DNA from: Aggregatilinea lenta
GTDB lineage: Bacteria > Chloroflexota > Anaerolineae > Aggregatilineales > Aggregatilineaceae
Length of the DNA stretch: 64,000 nt
Reading direction: 5' to 3'
Assembly (NCBI RefSeq): GCF_003569045.1
Contig: NZ_BFCB01000002.1
Coordinates: 124,001 to 188,000 of the forward strand
The notes under the pieces were generated by a model. The model saw only the letters and a program-made list of their open reading frames with translations. It did no database searches and had not been told where the DNA came from. This document shows positions 63,342-64,000 of the stretch, piece by piece. Numbering within the stretch: position 1 is the stretch's first letter; the number at the start of each line of letters is the position of its first letter. The position numbers were made by a program, and so were the translations under genes.

Positions 63342-64000
63342 ATGCAGGCGAAACGACGAAAATATATCCTGGACCTCTTGATGGAACATCACGGTGTCAG
63401 CGTCACCGAGCTGTGCGAGCGCCTGAACGTCTCCGAAATGACCATCCGGCGCGACCTGCGCGCACTCGAATTGGAAGGTCTGCTGCGACGCACGCATGGC
63501 GGCGCGGTCAGCAACCTGGGCCGCAGCTACGAGCCACTGCTGCGCGTCCGTGCCGAAGAGAACACGGATCAAAAGGCGTCCATTGGCAAAAAGGCTGCCG
63601 AGATGGTCGAGGACGGCCACAGCATCGCGCTCGACGTGGGCACGACGACGCTAGAAATCGCGCGGGCGCTGCGGGATAAGCATAACCTCACCATTATCAC
63701 CGCCAGCCTACCGATCGCATTGGAGATTGTGTCCAACTTTTCGATGGAATCGGACGTGCGCTTGATCCTGACCGGCGGCATCGTCCGCCCCGGTGAGCTG
63801 TCGATGGTGGGCGAAATCGCGCGTCATACTTATGCCACGCTGCATGTAGACATCGCGTTCATCGGTGCGGGCGGGATCAGCCCCGCCGTAGGCATCACCG
63901 AATTCAACCTGGACGATACGCAGATCAAGCAGGAACTTCTTCGCACCGCACAACGCAAAGTCCTCGTGGCCGACAGCTCCAAGTTCGGACGCACGACGTT
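63342..64000 (+). CDS. DeoR-family transcriptional regulator, partial
   Basis: The right edge cuts the gene after about 219 codons. It begins MQAKRRKYILDLLMEHHGV, with helix-turn-helix ELCERLNVSEMTIRRDLRAL and RTHGGAV, and a sugar-phosphate sensor domain (ALDVGTTTLEIARAL, LTIITASLPIALEIV, ending VLVADSSKFG). The start is the ATG at 63342, with AGGGGA eight bases upstream. It is divergent to the BtpA-led operon, so it likely represses that operon and itself. Confidence 0.93.
   Translation, partial: MQAKRRKYILDLLMEHHGVSVTELCERLNVSEMTIRRDLRALELEGLLRRTHGGAVSNLGRSYEPLLRVRAEENTDQKASIGKKAAEMVEDGHSIALDVGTTTLEIARALRDKHNLTIITASLPIALEIVSNFSMESDVRLILTGGIVRPGELSMVGEIARHTYATLHVDIAFIGAGGISPAVGITEFNLDDTQIKQELLRTAQRKVLVADSSKFGRTT

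Overview
The window looks like a piece of a Chloroflexota chromosome, probably Anaerolineae-like. The reasons are the many sugar ABC transporters of the CUT1 and ribose types without their own MalK-type ATPase, BtpA-like and eIF2B-like enzymes in sugar operons, an F420/LLM oxidoreductase, a BTAD-AAA regulator, and a degraded secreted protein with a C-terminal architecture I associate with this phylum. This placement is inference from gene content; no rRNA, tRNA, phage, CRISPR array or intact transposase was seen.

Left part (1-15,085, all minus strand): a LacI regulator cut by the window edge, a giant cyclic beta-1,2-glucan synthase (2,869 aa) four bases downstream of a double-domain universal stress protein, and then a stress and membrane island. 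The island has three GlsB/YeaQ-type small membrane proteins, a CsbD-like protein, a CorA-like channel lacking the usual GMN motif, an SRPBCC protein, an SPFH/band-7 protein and two small unknowns. It also holds a deletion remnant of a small conserved gene and an IS200/IS605-like end.

15,327-19,720 is a decaying accessory stretch: a BTAD-AAA regulator with a shortened TPR tail, copy A of an approximately 111-bp dispersed repeat, and a secreted-protein pseudogene with one visible stop and at least two frameshifts. 19,724-31,072 (plus) is a polyol/hexitol operon: a three-gene ABC importer, a sorbitol-type dehydrogenase, a MtlD-like dehydrogenase, an FGGY kinase and two phosphomannose-isomerase-like proteins. 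A DeoR regulator and a UroD-like protein follow, and a five-fold 10-bp phased repeat lies upstream.

Copy B of the dispersed repeat precedes a GntR-controlled ribose-type operon (31,687-39,433: GntR, RbsD, BtpA-like, RbsK, RbsA, RbsC, RbsB). Its binding protein is a nearly perfect in-frame tandem duplication, giving two periplasmic binding domains in one chain. After a terminator and a histidine-kinase fragment comes a minus-strand operon (44,508 down to 39,736): a binding protein with an extra ModA-like N-terminal half, a FecCD-type permease, an ATPase, a methyltransferase and a THEP1-type NTPase. It is preceded by a promoter, a structured leader with a potential pseudoknot and an intrinsic terminator, which is a candidate riboswitch.

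45,207-53,301 (minus) is a LacI-controlled CUT1 importer with a GH31 alpha-xylosidase-like and a GH29 alpha-fucosidase-like enzyme, suggesting use of fucosylated xyloglucan oligosaccharides. 54,052-63,071 (minus) is an eight-gene operon: BtpA-like protein, LLM oxidoreductase, CUT1 importer, FGGY kinase, eIF2B-like sugar-phosphate isomerase and M29 aminopeptidase. It diverges from a DeoR regulator at the right edge, across a long perfect inverted repeat.

Taken together the window is a carbohydrate-scavenging region: separate uptake systems, each with its own regulator and intracellular enzymes, interspersed with small remnants of mobile or degraded DNA.
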